Below are positions 61,717-64,000 of a stretch of 64,000 bases of DNA, piece after piece (the stretch's first letter is position 1; each line of letters opens with the position of its first letter). The stretch comes from Sympetrum striolatum (Eukaryota > Arthropoda > Insecta > Odonata > Libellulidae): NCBI GenBank assembly GCA_947579665.1, contig OX388343.1, positions 103,731,657 to 103,795,656 on the forward strand. Direction: 5' to 3'. Under the pieces are notes generated by a model. It searched no databases. It was not told the DNA's origin and saw nothing but the letters and a program-made list of their open reading frames with translations. Position numbers and translations under genes: made by a program.

Positions 61717-62082
61717 TAACGGTAGAAACCGAATAGACCTACACGAAAAAAAACACACGCACCTGCCGCTGGGCTGATTATACTGATTAAAAATGTTTTA
61801 TAAAAATATCTAATAATGTAAATACTACATTAGTTTGGTTTAGTTAAAGTATTTTCATTAGTATTTAGAAGTGATGTACGCCAAACATGCCAAAATGTTA
61901 CCATTTTTTTAAATTAATTAATACATAGCTCTTTTTTATGCTATGTATGTAGTTTTTTTTTCTCCCGTTTTCAATGTACTTACAGAAGTTAATTAATTAT
62001 CCGAATTTTCGATTATCCGAATTTCTGATTATCCGAATGGGGTCCGGTCCCAATTTATTCGGATAATTGGAGTTCTACTGTA

Positions 62083-64000
62083 CAGCAATACTATTTCTGT
62101 AGTATAAGAAATATTTACATATGCCGTCGTTTTCACAATTACTAACGGTTTTTGTTGGAAAATTGAAGAAATTGCAGTATCTTAAGTCGTAAAAATAGAG
62201 CGTGTAAAAGATCACAGATCGGAGAAGGATTCATATCAACCCTTAGAAGATGCTTCTTGCCATTCCATGCGCAGCGCAGCACACGAAATCCATTCTCTTT
62301 CATCGCACAATATAAGCACATAAAAGTTGAAAAAAAATCAGACGATTAGAGTGATAACATAAGCGCACTTTTTCTTAAAAGCAAATTCTCCACAAAAGGT
62401 AGGAATGATGGATTAAGGGTATCCGTAGGGAGGGTTGAATGAAGGCCTTCGGGAGGGCAATGCGGCGAAGGAATGCCCTGAGGTATGCCCTCTCCCGAGA
62501 TGAGTGCGTCTCTCACGAGATGGCGACACCACCAATTCAAGCTACGAACGGAGGTGACAAAAAAGACGAAACTGTTTCGGGAGAAGAAGATATTGACTGA
62601 AGTTGTTATATATTCACATTGATAATAATTGATATTTATCTAATGCTTCGATTTAAAATGATGCTATCGATAGTAGTGTGAGTTTTAGATTATTTGCTTG
62701 TTTTTTCTGCCTTGGGTTCGATTCGTTAATGCATTCTGGTCATAAATATTTACGAGTATGTATTTCTGCATGTATCGGTATGTAATATTTCGTTTCAAAG
62801 GTAATATCAGCATATACCCCACATCTTCTCCCAAACGTATTCCTGCATTAGTATATCAATGTCGATCATCTATCGTATCAAATAATGGTTTCAACTGACG
62901 ATGCTGTACGCATAGTACAGCGCGTCAGTTATTGTGCGCGACATAAGCATTCGAATGCGGTCTAAAATTCCAGTTTCCTCACTTTACCACTGACACAATT
63001 ATGTTGCATCTGACACCGGTTCCATCTGAAAGCTTGATTCCAAAATTTAGAGCTTTTTAGCCGTGCCTTTCACAAACATCTTTCTCGCCGTAACGTTTCC
63101 ACAAAAGAAAAGCAGCATTTTAAGGGGGATAAAAATGCGATATTTTCCTTCGTTCGCTCGGAGAGAAAATAAACCGCGTGTTGGGGAAGAGATGAAAGAG
63201 GCGAAATGTCCCTTTTGTGTTCGGTTTGAGCCACGTGGTTCAAAGGTCGAGAGAAAGATTGAAATAAGTCGAGCGCCTCCTTTATATTTTCACGTATTTC
63301 GATTTTCTGGTGGAAGAATAAATTATTCATGCCTGGAAGGTTTTTAATGAAAATGCGTCATAAACTTTCCTAAATTGATTTATATGCCTACGATGATGCA
63401 GAATACAATAAAAACATTTAGAACTTACATGGGCAAATGAAATATTTTATTTGCCTCATTGATTTGTCACCTCGAAACCGGTCATACTTCACTTAGGAGA
63501 ATTAAATTGTGGTATAGTACAATTTTAATGTTCTTCTTTGTGTTTAAAATAGCATTCTCTATTACCTTATCAATGTCTAGAGGTTTGGAATAAATGTTAT
63601 TTTAGGTTACGAAATGATGATACCTATAACATAGGCACAAACTTATAGTAAGTACTAGCGACCTATATTAATACCATATTCTTATTTAGTTTTTGTTTTG
63701 AAAATTTTGTTCACTACCACACTTCTTCCCTCTATTATACGCAAGATCACGTCTGCGTCAGTAATATTGAAAGTTAATATCAGAACATGTTTGGCAACTC
63801 TAAAGTATAGGTAAGAAAGCATTCATATTGTGATGAAGGATAGTTTGCCGTGTAACAAATGATCGCGAATAAGGTAGTATGTGAGAGTAGTGCAGCAAGA
63901 TTTAGGGTCGTGGTAGAGGGAAGACACAAGATCGATGGTCATCGAAGTGTGCAGGAAAAGAGTGAGTCGAAAGCATTGGAGCTGTGGTCAGGGAGACCAA
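62083..64000. other. Non-coding DNA right of the nested transposons
   Basis: No gene is supported. Frames at 63063-63347 (plus) and 63070-63330 (minus) cover the same DNA and have no domains. The only structured site is the hairpin at 62893-62930. Confidence 0.5.
62893..62930. repeat. Strong 15-bp stem hairpin
   Basis: AACTGACG, two unpaired bases, GCTGTAC, a five-base loop (GCATA), GTACAGC, one unpaired base, CGTCAGTT. All 15 pairs are Watson-Crick and the structure reads equally on either strand. It could be a protein-binding palindrome or a fold in a transcript. It resembles neither a histone stem-loop nor any tRNA arm. Confidence 0.8.

Larger units (their letters stand above)
58835..62080. 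mobile_element. pogo/Tigger-like MITE interrupted by another transposon
   Basis: The termini are CAGTAGAAATCCAATTATCC from 58835 and the reverse complement of CAGTAGAACTCCAATTATCC ending at 62080. The match continues through GAAT, with one mismatch in 24. TA flanks both ends (58833-58834, 62081-62082). CAGTA-type termini with a TA duplication point to the pogo/Tigger branch of Tc1/mariner. ATTATCCGAAT words repeat several times inside the right end (62000-62040). Without the 2,790-bp insertion and its extra TAA, the original element is only about 453 bp and has no transposase. It was therefore already non-autonomous when the second element jumped in. Confidence 0.85.

Overview
This window looks like AT-rich, gene-poor nuclear DNA from an animal, most likely an insect or other arthropod. 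The species cannot be told from the sequence. No intact protein-coding gene, rRNA gene or functional tRNA gene could be supported. The longer open frames lie almost entirely in polypurine/polypyrimidine or microsatellite tracts and encode low-complexity peptides. There is no operon-like spacing, no Shine-Dalgarno pattern and no CRISPR array, so a prokaryotic reading is excluded.

The recognisable content is a graveyard of transposable elements. From left to right: a decayed minus-strand reverse-transcriptase C-terminus of RTE/'endonuclease-reverse transcriptase' type (about 0.9-1.8 kb); a tRNA-derived SINE remnant (2.0-2.3 kb); a decayed non-LTR RNase H/zinc-finger tail (22.9-23.3 kb); a short repeat ending in a hairpin (26.6-27.1 kb), with a compound second copy at 30.6-31.5 kb; a frameshifted Penelope-like GIY-YIG endonuclease (28.1-28.4 kb); two tandem non-LTR 3' tails (40.5 kb); a 107-nt near-perfect hairpin (43.7 kb); a piggyBac-like MITE flanked by TTAA (45.8-46.4 kb); a 5'-truncated non-LTR insertion with a 10-bp target-site duplication (54.8-55.0 kb); and a (TA)47 microsatellite followed by a 91-bp tandem duplication (57.8-58.1 kb).

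The most informative structure is at 58.8-62.1 kb. A 2.79-kb element with 34-bp terminal inverted repeats and TAA target-site duplications (PIF/Harbinger hallmarks) sits inside a short pogo/Tigger-like element with CAGTAGAA termini and TA duplications. The inner element holds 177-bp tandem repeats that carry an inverted copy of its own terminal motif. It has no recognisable transposase, so it must depend on proteins supplied elsewhere.

Between these elements is ordinary intergenic or intronic DNA. It includes purine-rich blocks over 1 kb long, pyrimidine-rich blocks, a few GC-richer islands that might be regulatory, and one speculative TATA promoter with a splice donor at 41.9-42.1 kb. I found nothing that can honestly be called a new multi-gene system. 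The best leads are the nested transposon pair and the 43.7-kb hairpin.
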